Positions 15,038-24,033 of a stretch of DNA of 64,000 bases are shown here, one piece after another. The notes beneath the pieces are model-generated. The model saw only the letters and a list, made by a program, of their open reading frames with translations. It was not told the origin of the DNA and ran no database searches. Every line of letters starts with the position of its first letter. Within the stretch, counting starts at the first letter, position 1. The DNA is from Myxococcales bacterium (GTDB taxonomy: Bacteria; Myxococcota; Polyangia; Nannocystales; Nannocystaceae), in contig JAEUJW010000023.1 of assembly GCA_016793465.1 (NCBI GenBank), forward strand, positions 62,001 through 126,000, read 5' to 3'. The translations under genes and the position numbers were made by a program.

Positions 15038-17056
15038 ATGGCTCGCCCGCGCGCATGCACCCCCGACGTGGCCCCTTCCGCGGTCGCGCTCGGCCTGCTC
15101 GCGCTCGCATGCACGCCGACGAGCCCGGCCGCCCCCGCGCCCGACCCCGCCGCTGCGTCCACCCCGCCCGCGCCCGCGCCCGCGCCCGCCGCCAAGAGGC
15201 CCGCGGCCCCGCTCGCCGTGCCGGCCGCCTCCTCGAGCGCGCTGCACCTGATCGCCCGGCGCTACGGCCCGCTCCGCCTGCAGCGCCTCGCGCTCGACCA
15301 GCTGGCCATCCGCGGCGACCTCGCGCTCGCCCTGCTCGGCGCCGACGGCCACTTCCGCCGCGCCGAGCACGACCTCGACGGCGTCGACCTGAAGACCATC
15401 GCCGAGCTCGGCCAGGTCGTGCACTTCGGCGGGCGCTGGCCCGAGCGCACCTTCATGGTCGGCACCCTCGACGAGCTGCGGACCGCCGGCACGCCCCGCG
15501 TGTGGCGCCGCGTCCTCGACGCCCGCTACGTCGCCGTCGACAACGGCGGCTTCGACGGCGCCACCCCGCTCGACTGGCAGTACACCCTGTCCGCCCCCTG
15601 GCCCGGCAACGAGACCGTGGCCGTGCGCCTGCTGACCACCGAGCCCGAGCCCGAGTTCACCGCCGAGGCCGGCAAGAAGCCGCCCCGCGGCGCCGAGCCG
15701 GTGCGCGCGTTCGTCGAGCTGGTCCGCTTCGCCCGCGGCGCCGACGAACCGCCGCCCCCGCCGATCCCGACCGCGCGCGCGCTCGACACCCCCGACGCGA
15801 TCCCCGACGCCGCCCCCGCCCTGCTCGCGGCCCCAGGCGCCGCTCCCACGCTCGACGACGCCGGCCTGCTGCCGACCGGCGAGGCCCGCCCGTCCGCCGA
15901 TCCGCCGCCTGTCCCGAAGGACAGCCCCGAAGCACCTGTCCCCGAGGACAGCTCCGACGCACCTGTCCCCGAGGCCAGCCCCGCTCCCGCCCCGCCGACG
16001 CGCGCCGGCCCGCCCGCGCAGTTCCCCCGGCTGCCGCGCACCCTGTTCCCCCGCGACATGGTGGCCGCCGCCGGCACCGTCTACGTGCTGAAGCCCGACG
16101 GCGCGATCCTCCACGCCAGCCCGCGCCCGAGCAGCTCCGGCCTGTGGCACAGCCTGCCGGACAGCGGCCTCCCGCGCCTCGGCCCCGACGACTTCGTGCG
16201 CCTGCACGCCGCCGACTCGGGCAACCTCTACGTGCTCGCCTGCGTGGCCGAGCGCCCCGCCCTGAAGAAGTGGGACGGCAAGGCCTGGACCGACGAGGCC
16301 CTGCCCTCGACCAGCGCCTGCCCGCGCAGCGTGACCGAGGCGCTGGGCGGCGCGCTGTGGCTGGCGACAGTGCCCGACGCCGGCTTCACGCTGTGGCAGC
16401 GGCCCGTCGGCGGGGCCTGGGCCGGGGTCGAGCTGCCGCGCATCCCGTGGGTCGAGCTGACGTGGGATCGCTGGTACGCCCACATCCCGCGGGAGATCGG
16501 CCACGCCGTGTGGGAGCGCGACAGCCCGCCGAAGAACACCTCGAGCGTGATCCCCGAGCTGCGCGCCAGCGAGGTGCTCGCCCACGACGGCGCGGTGTGG
16601 GTCGTCGCCTACGCGCCGAGCGGCCGCTCCAAGGTCCCGCACGTGGTGCTCTCGACTCGCCAGCCGCCGGCCGCCATGGAGTTCCCGGCCGACGCCGAGG
16701 AGGGCCTCGACGCCGAGGACAGGGGCGACCGCCCGTTCGACCAGGCCTGCACCGTGCCCTTCCTCTACCTCCGCGACCTCGCGCCCGAGGAGCACGGCGT
16801 CGACGTGCTGCCGCCGATCGCCGAGGCGCTCGGCGCCCGCCCGGCGTTCGCCGACACCGTGCTCGTCGAGGTCGTGCGCCGCGACGCCCGCCGCCAGCTC
16901 GGCGCGATCTGGACCAACGCCGACGCGCTCGACGAGGGCTTCGGCCCGCTCGGCGAGCTCGGCGAGGCCGTCGACAAGCTGCGCCCCGAGGCCGAGCCGA
17001 CCATGATGTGCCTCTTGCCCCGCGTGCGCTTCGGCGTCGAGGTCCGCGCCCGCTGA
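15038..17056 (+). CDS. large Pro/Ala-rich lipoprotein, function unknown (672 aa)
   Basis: It is a probable lipoprotein with lipobox LLALAC (Cys25) and a Pro/Ala linker to about residue 65. Residues 66-235 form one compact region (LHLIARRYGPLRLQRLALD, VHFGGRWPERTFMVGTLDEL). A second Pro-rich linker (residues 236-325) contains three copies of a nine-residue unit resembling APVPEDSSD. A third region, residues 330-672, has propeller-like strands and scattered Trp (LWHSLPDSGLPRL, LWQRPVGGAWAGVEL, EIGHAVWERD). No enzyme motif is recognised. It ends near the intergenic repeat array and is convergent with the MMPL transporter. A related beta-propeller lipoprotein with the same VPEDS/VPKDS linker occurs at 54861-56408. 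Confidence 0.78.
   Translation: MARPRACTPDVAPSAVALGLLALACTPTSPAAPAPDPAAASTPPAPAPAPAAKRPAAPLAVPAASSSALHLIARRYGPLRLQRLALDQLAIRGDLALALLGADGHFRRAEHDLDGVDLKTIAELGQVVHFGGRWPERTFMVGTLDELRTAGTPRVWRRVLDARYVAVDNGGFDGATPLDWQYTLSAPWPGNETVAVRLLTTEPEPEFTAEAGKKPPRGAEPVRAFVELVRFARGADEPPPPPIPTARALDTPDAIPDAAPALLAAPGAAPTLDDAGLLPTGEARPSADPPPVPKDSPEAPVPEDSSDAPVPEASPAPAPPTRAGPPAQFPRLPRTLFPRDMVAAAGTVYVLKPDGAILHASPRPSSSGLWHSLPDSGLPRLGPDDFVRLHAADSGNLYVLACVAERPALKKWDGKAWTDEALPSTSACPRSVTEALGGALWLATVPDAGFTLWQRPVGGAWAGVELPRIPWVELTWDRWYAHIPREIGHAVWERDSPPKNTSSVIPELRASEVLAHDGAVWVVAYAPSGRSKVPHVVLSTRQPPAAMEFPADAEEGLDAEDRGDRPFDQACTVPFLYLRDLAPEEHGVDVLPPIAEALGARPAFADTVLVEVVRRDARRQLGAIWTNADALDEGFGPLGELGEAVDKLRPEAEPTMMCLLPRVRFGVEVRAR
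15909..15978 (+). repeat. 27-bp tandem repeat built on the palindrome CTGTCC-N4-GGACAG
   Basis: Copies begin at 15909 (CTGTCCCGAAGGACAG), 15936 (CTGTCCCCGAGGACAG) and 15963 (CTGTCCCCGAGGCCAG, one mismatch), exactly 27 bp apart. Each encodes V-P-K/E-D/A-S in the linker of the surrounding lipoprotein. The same palindrome occurs elsewhere in the window. Confidence 0.85.
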
Positions 17057-17065
17057 GCCGCGCTC

Positions 17066-17274
17066 AGGCCCGGAGGGCCGTGAAGCTCCCCAGGCCCGGA
17101 GGGCCGTGAAGCTCCCAGGCCCGGAGGGCCGTGAAGCTCCCCAGGCCCGGAGGGCCGTGAAGCCAGCTCCCCAGGCCCGGAGGGCCGTGAAGCTCCCCAG
17201 GCCCGGAGGGCCGTGAAGCTCCCCAGGCCCGGAGGGCCGTGAAGCCAGCTCCCCAAGCCCGGAGGGTCGTGAAG
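17066..17274. repeat. intergenic array of eight 20-bp repeats
   Basis: The core AGGCCCGGAGGGCCGTGAAG occurs at 17066, 17092, 17117, 17143, 17173, 17199, 17225 and (two mismatches) 17255, with spacings of 25-30 bp. Each core contains the small inverted repeat GGCCC-GGA-GGGCC. The array fills the gap between the stop codons of two convergent genes, so it may act as a bidirectional transcription barrier. The reverse complement of the core recurs at 26232 and 26288. It is not CRISPR: the spacers are only 5-10 bp and nearly identical. Confidence 0.9.
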
Positions 17275-17281
17275 CCAGCCC

Positions 17282-19969
17282 TCAGGCCGCCCGCTTGAAC
17301 ACCGCGAGCAGCGCCGGCAGCACGAGCAGGCTGGCGACCAGGCACGACGAGATGCCGAGCACCATGAGCAGACCGATCGTCTTCATGCCGCCGTACTCGC
17401 CGAGCATCAGCGCCGCGAAGCTGGCGATGGTCGTCAGCGCCGACAGCACGACCGCCCCGCCGGTGCTGCGCACGAGGTCGTCGAGCGTGGCCACGCCGCC
17501 GTGCTCGCGCGCCGACTCCTGACAGCGGTGCATGAGGTGCACGCCGAAGGCCGTGCCGATGCCGATGACGAGCGGCAGCCCGACGATGTTGGCCACGTTG
17601 AAGTGCAGCCCGATCGCCGCCATCACCCCGAGCATCCACAGCCAGCCGATCGCCGTGGGCACGAGCGCGAACACGCCGTCCCGCAGGCTGCGCAGCTCGA
17701 CGGTCACCAGCAGGAAGATCAGGATCGCCGCCAGCGCGGCCGCCCGGCGAAACCCGGTGATGATCATCGTCTCGTGCAGGTTGATGTTGACCGCCAGGCC
17801 CGAGACCTCGGGGTCGACCGCCGAGACCGCGCGGTAGAACGCGTTGGCCGTCTCCGACTCGAACGCCGAGCCCGCGGGGATCACGTAGACCGCCATCGAC
17901 TCGCCGTCGCTGCCGCGGAAGCGGTCGCGGAACAGCGGCGGCAGGTCGCTCGGCACGTAGCCGCCGCGCTTGGCCACCTGCTCCGCCGTGCCCACCGCGC
18001 GCAGCAGCAGGCGCCCGAGCGTCGGCTCGATCGCCGCCAGGCGGGCCTTGCCGTCCGCGTCGAGCTCGCCGATCCGCTTCTTCAGGGCCACGAAGGCCTT
18101 GTGCGCGCGGTCGAGGTCGGCCGTCGGTTGCCCGCCCTGCCCGGCCGCGAAGCGGGCCTCCTCGAGCCCGTCGACCACCTGCGTCAGCGGCGGCAGCAGC
18201 TCCTCCGGCGTGGTGTTGCGCCCGGCCAGCTTGTTGAAGTCCGGCATCGGCGTCAGCGCGGCCAGCCCGCTGCGCAGCGCGTGCAGGCGCGCGTCGTCGA
18301 GCGGCGGCAGCAGGTCGGTCGCCGTCTGCACGCCCGCGACCTCGGGCAGCGCGCGCAGCCTCGCCGACAGCGCCCGCGCGGCCTCGACGCCCTGGGCCGA
18401 GGCGTTGGCGTAGACCGGGCTCATCAGCGGGTCGCCCTCGAGCACGTCGAGGGCCTGGGCCGCGTCCGAGTGGGCCGGCAGGAAGTCGAAGTAGCGCGAG
18501 TTGAAGCCGATGCGCGGCAGCCCGAGCGCCCCCGCGACCCCGCCGAGCACCGCGACCAGGAGGATCGGCACGCGGGCGCGGGCGACGAACCGCGTCAGCG
18601 CGCGGAAGCCCGGCGGCTCCTTGGCGACCGGGGCGATCTTCGCGCCCGCGCGGCGGAACAGCAGCGCCGGCAGCACGGTCAGCGACGTCGCCACCATGAA
18701 CGCCAGCCCGATCGCCGTGATCACGCCGAGCTGGCCGTAGGCCGTGAACTCGGTCATCAGCGTGGTGATGAACGCGACCGCGGTGACCAGCGCCCCGACC
18801 ACGATGGCCGGCCCGGTGAAGCGGACCGCCCCGCGGATGGCCGCCGGCACCTCGTCGCCGCGGCGCCGCTGCTCGTTGAAGCGGTAGATCATGTGCACGC
18901 CGAAGTCGATGCCGAGCCCGAGCAGCACCGACACGAAGCTCGACGTGATGAGGTTGAGGTTGCCGTAGGCCAGCTGCACGTAGGCCAGCGTCAGCACCAC
19001 CCCGAACAGCAGCGGGACCTGGGCGATCAACGTCTGGCGGAACGACCGCAGCATGATCAGGCACAGCAGGATGATGGCCGCCGCCGAGGTGACGCTCGAC
19101 ACCAGCAGCCCGCGGCGGATCGCCGCCTGCTCGTCGACGATCAGCGCCGGCAGCCCGGTGAGCCGGGCCTGCACCCCGTCCGGCGCGCTCGCCAGCACCT
19201 CGTCGCGGATCGACCGCAGGCGCGAGACGATCGGCAGCACGTCGGTCACCTCGTCGCCGGTCAGCCTGGGGAACATGCTGATGACGTGGTTCTGGCCGTC
19301 GACGGTGGTGAGGTAGCCGCGCTCGTCGCGGCCGCGCGGCGCGCCGTCCTGGGCCGGCGGCTCGCCCATGCGCGACAGCACGTCCTCGCCGGCGAGGTAC
19401 GCGTCAAACGTGCCGGCCATGTCGGCGAGCCCCTGGACGCCCTGGGCCGCGGCCTTCGGATCCGCGGGCGCCTCGCCGTCGAGCCCGGCCTGGATCTGCC
19501 CGGCGATCGCCCCCAGCCACGCCGGCAGCCCGCCCTCGATCAGCGGCGCGAGCGGCACGTTGGCCGGCAGCGCCCTGGCGGCCTCGGCCAGCGCCTCCGG
19601 CCGCTGCAGCAGGATCACCTCGGCCACCTCTTGCGGCCCGATGCGCGCGAGCACCCGACCGCGCAGCGGCTCCTCCGCCTCGAGCAGCGCCGTCATGCGA
19701 TCGACGACCGTCCGGCGCTCGTCGGCGGTGCCGCCCGACAGCACGAACACCGGCGCGTCGGGGTTGCCGAAGCGTTCGAAGAACCGCAGCATGCGCGCCT
19801 GGTCGGGGTTGTCGGCGGACACCATCCCGTAGCGCGAGGTGCTGACGCCGAGCGACGGGAGCCGCGAGCCCGCGAGCGCCACCACGATCGCGGCGACGAC
19901 GAGCACCAGCAGCGGCCGGCGGAGGATCGAGTCTGCCAGTCCCGCGAAGATCCGTTGCGTGAGGGTCAT
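17282..19969 (-). CDS. RND/MMPL-superfamily exporter, HpnN-like (895 aa)
   Basis: It is a large inner-membrane transporter made of two homologous halves. Each half has a first transmembrane helix, a periplasmic domain of 200-300 residues and a cluster of five helices. The first helix is around residues 19-35 (LLVLVVAAIVVALAG). The first helix cluster holds LGLGIDFGVHMIYRF (about residues 350-364) with the Asp expected for proton coupling; the second half has GIGTAFGVHLMHRC, without that Asp. The fold matches MMPL/HpnN proteins, and HpnN is known to move hopanoids to the outer membrane. The hpnCDE genes of this window make that role plausible, but the gene lies 32 kb away. Start ATG 19969. Confidence 0.87.
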   Translation of the reverse strand: MTLTQRIFAGLADSILRRPLLVLVVAAIVVALAGSRLPSLGVSTSRYGMVSADNPDQARMLRFFERFGNPDAPVFVLSGGTADERRTVVDRMTALLEAEEPLRGRVLARIGPQEVAEVILLQRPEALAEAARALPANVPLAPLIEGGLPAWLGAIAGQIQAGLDGEAPADPKAAAQGVQGLADMAGTFDAYLAGEDVLSRMGEPPAQDGAPRGRDERGYLTTVDGQNHVISMFPRLTGDEVTDVLPIVSRLRSIRDEVLASAPDGVQARLTGLPALIVDEQAAIRRGLLVSSVTSAAAIILLCLIMLRSFRQTLIAQVPLLFGVVLTLAYVQLAYGNLNLITSSFVSVLLGLGIDFGVHMIYRFNEQRRRGDEVPAAIRGAVRFTGPAIVVGALVTAVAFITTLMTEFTAYGQLGVITAIGLAFMVATSLTVLPALLFRRAGAKIAPVAKEPPGFRALTRFVARARVPILLVAVLGGVAGALGLPRIGFNSRYFDFLPAHSDAAQALDVLEGDPLMSPVYANASAQGVEAARALSARLRALPEVAGVQTATDLLPPLDDARLHALRSGLAALTPMPDFNKLAGRNTTPEELLPPLTQVVDGLEEARFAAGQGGQPTADLDRAHKAFVALKKRIGELDADGKARLAAIEPTLGRLLLRAVGTAEQVAKRGGYVPSDLPPLFRDRFRGSDGESMAVYVIPAGSAFESETANAFYRAVSAVDPEVSGLAVNINLHETMIITGFRRAAALAAILIFLLVTVELRSLRDGVFALVPTAIGWLWMLGVMAAIGLHFNVANIVGLPLVIGIGTAFGVHLMHRCQESAREHGGVATLDDLVRSTGGAVVLSALTTIASFAALMLGEYGGMKTIGLLMVLGISSCLVASLLVLPALLAVFKRAA

Positions 19970-20153
19970 TGCGCGGCCTACCTATACCCGAGGCCCGAGG
20001 CCGGTCGCACCTGGCGTCCGGCCCGCCGAGGTGTCGCACATGTCACACGTGACCGTGAAGCTCTCGCCGCGGGCTGACCCGCCGTCACGGGCGCCGGCCC
20101 GATCCGCCGCCCTCGCGGTGAATTCGGGCGTCATGACGTACAATGCCGCGCGC

Positions 20154-20615
20154 ATGCGAAGCCTCGCAATCCTCCTGTCCGCCGGCCTCGCCTGCGCGCC
20201 GTCCGCTCGCGGCACGGCCCCGCCGCCGGCGCTGGCCGCGGGTGATCGCGCCGCCATCGTGCGGGTCCTGCGGGACCAGCAGGACGCCTGGAACCGCGGC
20301 GACATCGAGGCCTTCTTGCGCGGCTACGAACCCTCGCCGGATCTCGTGTTCACCTCCGGGGGTGCGGTGCACCGCGGCTTCGCCGAGACCCGCGACCGCT
20401 ATCGCCGACGTTACGCCGAAGGCGGACGCATGGGGCGGCTCGCGTTCGAGGTCCTCGAGGTGCGCGGCCTCGGCGACGGCGGCGCCGTCGTACTCGGCCG
20501 CTGGCGCCTGACGGAGACCCCGGAGGCCGGCGGGGGCGTGTTCAGCCTGGCATTCCTGCGCACCCCCGAGGGCTGGCGGATCGTCCACGACCATACCTCC
20601 GCAGATGCGCGATGA
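20154..20615 (+). CDS. NTF2/SnoaL-like lipoprotein (153 aa)
   Basis: A lipoprotein signal, MRSLAILLSAGLAC (Cys14), precedes an NTF2-like domain. VLRDQQDAWNRGDIEAFLRGYEPSPDLVF near residues 40-68 is the typical opening helix and cone strand of the DUF4440/YybH-type family, and the C-terminal VFSLAFLRTPEGWRIVHDHTS is its closing strand pair. Such domains bind small molecules or act as enzymes; nothing here fixes which. ATG 20154 is preferred over 20133 because it places the lipobox normally and has TACAAT 9 nt upstream. The gene is divergent from the MMPL transporter gene. Confidence 0.82.
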   Translation: MRSLAILLSAGLACAPSARGTAPPPALAAGDRAAIVRVLRDQQDAWNRGDIEAFLRGYEPSPDLVFTSGGAVHRGFAETRDRYRRRYAEGGRMGRLAFEVLEVRGLGDGGAVVLGRWRLTETPEAGGGVFSLAFLRTPEGWRIVHDHTSADAR

Positions 20616-20661
20616 TCGGGGGCCGCGCCGTGGAGTGATCCAGATCCCGGCGAACGGGGTT

Positions 20662-20690
20662 ATGACAGCGCCGGCCACCTGCTGTATAGT
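20662..20690 (+). promoter_or_regulatory. sigma70-like promoter of the first VWA lipoprotein gene
   Basis: ATGACA (20662-20667), 17-bp spacer and TATAGT (20685-20690). Transcription would start near 20697, giving a leader of about 27 nt to ATG 20724 with GGGAG inside it, or 6 nt to the in-frame ATG 20703. Confidence 0.6.
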
Positions 20691-20723
20691 CGGCCGACTA
20701 CGATGTCATACGGGAGTGTATCG

Positions 20724-22094
20724 ATGCGAAACGTTGCGTGGACTTTCTTCCTTTGTTCCGCCTTTGCCCTTCAGCTCGGCTGCGGCGACAACGGCGGAGA
20801 CGACTCCACTACCACCACCAACCCGACGAACACGCCGTCGCTCCCGCTGACCAGCGAGACGATGACCAACGACACCGGCACGCAGAGCTCCTCCGGCGAG
20901 CCGACCGGCGGCACCGCCACCGACACCTCGGCCAGCGCGCCCACCGGCACCGAGACCGATCCGGTGCTCACCACCGACATCAACACGGCGACGACCAACA
21001 ACGACACCAGCACCAGCACCAACCCGGCGACCACCAACGAGACCAGCCTCAGCAGCAGCTCGGAGTCCGGCGGCACCCCGTGCGAGGAGATCCAGGCCAC
21101 CCTGCAGCCGGTCCCGCCGAACATCATGCTCGTGCTCGACAAGTCGGGCTCGATGGTCTCCGACCCCTCCGGCTACTGGGACCACGACAACGATCCGGGC
21201 ACGCCGACGATCACCCGCTGGAAGAGCCTCTACAACGTGGTCTCCGACATCGTCATGAACAACGAGACCAAGATGAACCTCGGCGCGGTGCTGTTCCCGT
21301 CGAAGTCCGCGGTCTCGATGTACAACGCCGGCGCCTGCCCGGTGAACGCCAACCCCGAGGTGCCCGTCCAGCCGATGAACGCCGCGGACATCCTCGCCGC
21401 GATCCCGGGCGCCAACGACACCATGCTGAAGGGCGGCACGCCGTCGGCCGCCGGCATGACGACCGCGCTCAACCACCTGAAGATGCTCGACCCCATGGTC
21501 CCGCGCGCCGTGCTCCTCATCACCGACGGCGCCGCCAACTGCCGCTCCGACGCCGCGACCGAGCAGCAGCGCTTCGAGACCTACGACCAGAGCCTGCACA
21601 CCATCGTCGGCGACGCGTTCACCGTCGACATGATCCCGACCTACGTCATCGGCATCGCCATCAGCAACGCGGTCACCGCCGGCAACGCCGACGGCACCCC
21701 CGCCAACGCGCAGGACGGCAACCCCAACGCCATCAACCCCTACGAGAAGCTCAACGAGCTGGCCATGCTCGGCGGCAAGCCGAAGAACGACCCCAACGAG
21801 AAGTTCTACCAGACCGTCAACCAGCTCGAGCTGCAGGCCGCCCTCGACGCGATCATCGGCGACGCCCTCAGCTGCAAGATCCCGCTCGAAAGCGAGCCGG
21901 CGTTCCCCGACGACACCGAGGTCCTCGTCGGCGGCACCAAGGTCCCCCACGTGATGGACTGCGCCAGCGAGAACGGCTGGGTCTTCACCAACCCGATGGG
22001 CCCCTACAACGAGATCGAACTGTGCGGCACGGCCTGCCTCGACCTCAAGGCCGCGGGCGAGGCCGACGTCAACTTCTACTGCAGCGCCGGCTGA
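20724..22094 (+). CDS. VWA-domain surface lipoprotein, copy 1 (456 aa)
   Basis: The signal MRNVAWTFFLCSAFALQLGC (Cys20) marks a lipoprotein, followed by a 90-residue Thr/Ser/Asn/Asp linker. The VWA domain starts at about residue 134 with IMLVLDKSGSMVSD: Asp139, Ser141 and Ser143 complete the DxSxS metal-binding (MIDAS) motif. A later LLITDGAANCRSD provides the MIDAS Asp. The C-terminal 100 residues contain Cys pairs (CGTACLDLKAAGEADVNFYC) probably forming disulfides. Ligand or matrix binding at the cell surface is likely. It is a tandem paralogue of the gene at 22283. ATG 20724 is used; 20703 is an alternative. Confidence 0.88.
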   Translation: MRNVAWTFFLCSAFALQLGCGDNGGDDSTTTTNPTNTPSLPLTSETMTNDTGTQSSSGEPTGGTATDTSASAPTGTETDPVLTTDINTATTNNDTSTSTNPATTNETSLSSSSESGGTPCEEIQATLQPVPPNIMLVLDKSGSMVSDPSGYWDHDNDPGTPTITRWKSLYNVVSDIVMNNETKMNLGAVLFPSKSAVSMYNAGACPVNANPEVPVQPMNAADILAAIPGANDTMLKGGTPSAAGMTTALNHLKMLDPMVPRAVLLITDGAANCRSDAATEQQRFETYDQSLHTIVGDAFTVDMIPTYVIGIAISNAVTAGNADGTPANAQDGNPNAINPYEKLNELAMLGGKPKNDPNEKFYQTVNQLELQAALDAIIGDALSCKIPLESEPAFPDDTEVLVGGTKVPHVMDCASENGWVFTNPMGPYNEIELCGTACLDLKAAGEADVNFYCSAG

Positions 22095-22128
22095 GCCGAC
22101 GCCGCCTCCCGGGCGCAGCGCCCGGCGC

Positions 22129-22173
22129 ACATCCGCGGCCCCTCCACGAGGAGGGCCGCGGATGTCTGTTTTT
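22129..22173 (+). terminator. rho-independent terminator after the first VWA gene
   Basis: A 15-bp stem with one bulge forms between ACATCCGCGGCCCCTC (22129-22144) and GAGGGCCGCGGATGT (22151-22165). It has a six-base loop and is followed by CTGTTTTT (22166-22173). This is the clearest intrinsic terminator in the window. Confidence 0.9.
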
Positions 22174-22282
22174 GCCTGCCCCGGCGGCGCCGCCGCATCG
22201 GCCGTCGGCCGATGCGAGGGGGTGACGCTGGCCCGCGACTACGCTAAGGTGACCCATGGGTGTGACATTTCGGGGGTGTTCG

Positions 22283-23779
22283 ATGCGACTCACGGCTTAT
22301 TCGTTGGTGCTCTCTTCTCTGGTGCTGCAGGCGGCTTGTGGTGACGACGGCACGGGCGACACGTCGCAGACGACGCAGCCGACCACCGTCACGATGACGA
22401 CCATGACGATGACGAATCCGCCGCCGGACACCGATTCGGGGACCGATTCGGCCTCGCAGACCGAGCCGACCAGCGCCGGTTCGGTGAGCAACAGCAACAC
22501 CGACACGGGCAACCCGACCTCGGAGACCGAGCCGACCGGCAGCACCACCAACGCGCTGACCTCGACCGACCCGACGCTGACCACCGGCCCCTCGAGCGAC
22601 CCGAGCGGCGACCCCAGCAGCGACCCGAGCACCGACCCGAGCGGCAGCAGCAGCACCAGCACCGACCCGAGCGGCAGCAGCAGCACGGGCGGCGACTCCA
22701 GCACCGGCGAGTCGACCGGCAGCAGCTCGACCACCAGCGACGACACGACCGGCGCCGCCGAGACCGAGAGCATCCCCTGCGCCACCATGAACGCGACGCT
22801 CACGCCGATCGTGCCGAACATCATGATCGTGCTCGACAAGTCGGGCTCGATGCTGACCAAGTGGGACCACGACGCCAACCCCGGCACCGCGACGATCACC
22901 CGCTGGGCCAGCCTCCACGCGACCGTCACCTCGGTGCTCAACGACTTCGCCGCCACCATCAAGTTCGGCATGAACCTGTTCCCGTCGAAGACGGCGACCA
23001 GCCTCTACGACATCTCCGCCTGCCCGGTGCAGGCCAACGTCGAGGTCAAGGTCAAGGCCAACAACGCCGCGGCGATCCTCGCCGCCATGCCGGCCGCCGA
23101 CAACATGACGATCAAGGGCGGCACCCCGGCCGCGGCCGGCATGACCTCCGCGCTCACCCACCTGAAGACCCTCGACCCGGCCGTCCCGCGCGCCGTCCTC
23201 TTCATCACCGACGGCGCCGCCAACTGCCGCTCCGACGCGCAGACCGAGGCCCAGCGCTTCGAGACCTACGACCAGAGCCTGCACACCATCGTCGGCAACG
23301 CCTTCACCGTCGACATGATCCCGACCTACGTCGTCGGCATCGACATCATCAACCAGGTCAGCGCCGGCAACGCCGACGGCACCCCGGCCAACGCGCAGGA
23401 CGGCAACCCCAACGCCATCAACCCGTTCGTCAAGCTCAACGAGGTGGCGATGCTCGGCGGCAAGCCGAAGAACGACCCCAACGAGAAGTTCTACCAGGCC
23501 AACAACCAGATCGAGCTGAGCGCTGCGCTCGACGCCATCATTCAGGACGCCATCTCCTGCGTCATCCCCCTCGCCGAGGAGCCCGCCAAGCCCGAGTTCA
23601 CCGAGGTGGAGATCATGGGCATGTCGATCCCCCACGTGAACAACTGCGACAACGAGAACGGCTGGGTGTTCGTCAACCCGAACGGCCCGTACGACGCCAT
23701 CGAGCTGTGCGGCACGGCCTGCAACCAGCTGAAGCAGGTCGGCAAGGCCGACGTCAACTACTTCTGCATGCCGGGCTGA
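22283..23779 (+). CDS. VWA-domain surface lipoprotein, copy 2 (498 aa)
   Basis: The architecture matches the preceding gene: signal and lipobox (MRLTAYSLVLSSLVLQAAC, Cys19), a longer linker of about 140 residues rich in the units DPSGS and SSTG, and a VWA domain with intact MIDAS (IMIVLDKSGSML). Blocks shared with copy 1 include RFETYDQSLHTIVG and GTPANAQDGNPNAINP, so the duplication is recent while the linkers have diverged. In-frame ATG 22256 (10 nt after a TACGCT) is an alternative start; 22283 gives the normal signal peptide. It is separately terminated and probably separately transcribed. Confidence 0.88.
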   Translation: MRLTAYSLVLSSLVLQAACGDDGTGDTSQTTQPTTVTMTTMTMTNPPPDTDSGTDSASQTEPTSAGSVSNSNTDTGNPTSETEPTGSTTNALTSTDPTLTTGPSSDPSGDPSSDPSTDPSGSSSTSTDPSGSSSTGGDSSTGESTGSSSTTSDDTTGAAETESIPCATMNATLTPIVPNIMIVLDKSGSMLTKWDHDANPGTATITRWASLHATVTSVLNDFAATIKFGMNLFPSKTATSLYDISACPVQANVEVKVKANNAAAILAAMPAADNMTIKGGTPAAAGMTSALTHLKTLDPAVPRAVLFITDGAANCRSDAQTEAQRFETYDQSLHTIVGNAFTVDMIPTYVVGIDIINQVSAGNADGTPANAQDGNPNAINPFVKLNEVAMLGGKPKNDPNEKFYQANNQIELSAALDAIIQDAISCVIPLAEEPAKPEFTEVEIMGMSIPHVNNCDNENGWVFVNPNGPYDAIELCGTACNQLKQVGKADVNYFCMPG

Positions 23780-23801
23780 GGACGCCGGCGGACCTCGCCG
23801 A

Positions 23802-23852
23802 CCGTCCGCACGCGGACGGGTGCGCTGGGCGCCGCGGCCACCGCCGCGGCGC
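23802..23852 (+). terminator. double hairpin after the second VWA gene
   Basis: Two consecutive hairpins form: CCGTCCG (23802-23808) with CGGACGG (23813-23819), and GCGCCGCGG (23829-23837) with CCGCGGCGC (23844-23852). The sequence then reads TCCGCGTTTAA. They follow the stop codon by 23 bp and probably end transcription. Confidence 0.65.
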
Positions 23853-23997
23853 TCCGCGTTTAACGCGCACAAGCGCACCCACTGTCACATCGCCATCCGA
23901 CGACGCCGTAGCTGGCAGTTCAAGTGGGTGATGCTGGCAGACCGCAGGTGCGGGGCCAGTGCAGGTCACACCGCCACGCCGTCGCACTCGGCGCCAG

Positions 23998-24027
23998 TTG
24001 CCGGCGGTCGAGCGTTGTGCCTACCAT
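23998..24027 (+). promoter_or_regulatory. sigma70-like promoter of the Cys-rich lipoprotein gene at 24034
   Basis: TTGCCG (23998-24003), an 18-bp spacer and TACCAT (24022-24027) end 6 nt before ATG 24034, so the transcript would be leaderless. This supports ATG 24034 over upstream starts in the same frame. Confidence 0.6.
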
Positions 24028-24033
24028 GACCCA

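Noticed and set aside
17066..17274. CRISPR array
   Set aside because: The spacers are 5-10 bp and almost identical, the repeat is 20 bp and no cas gene is near.
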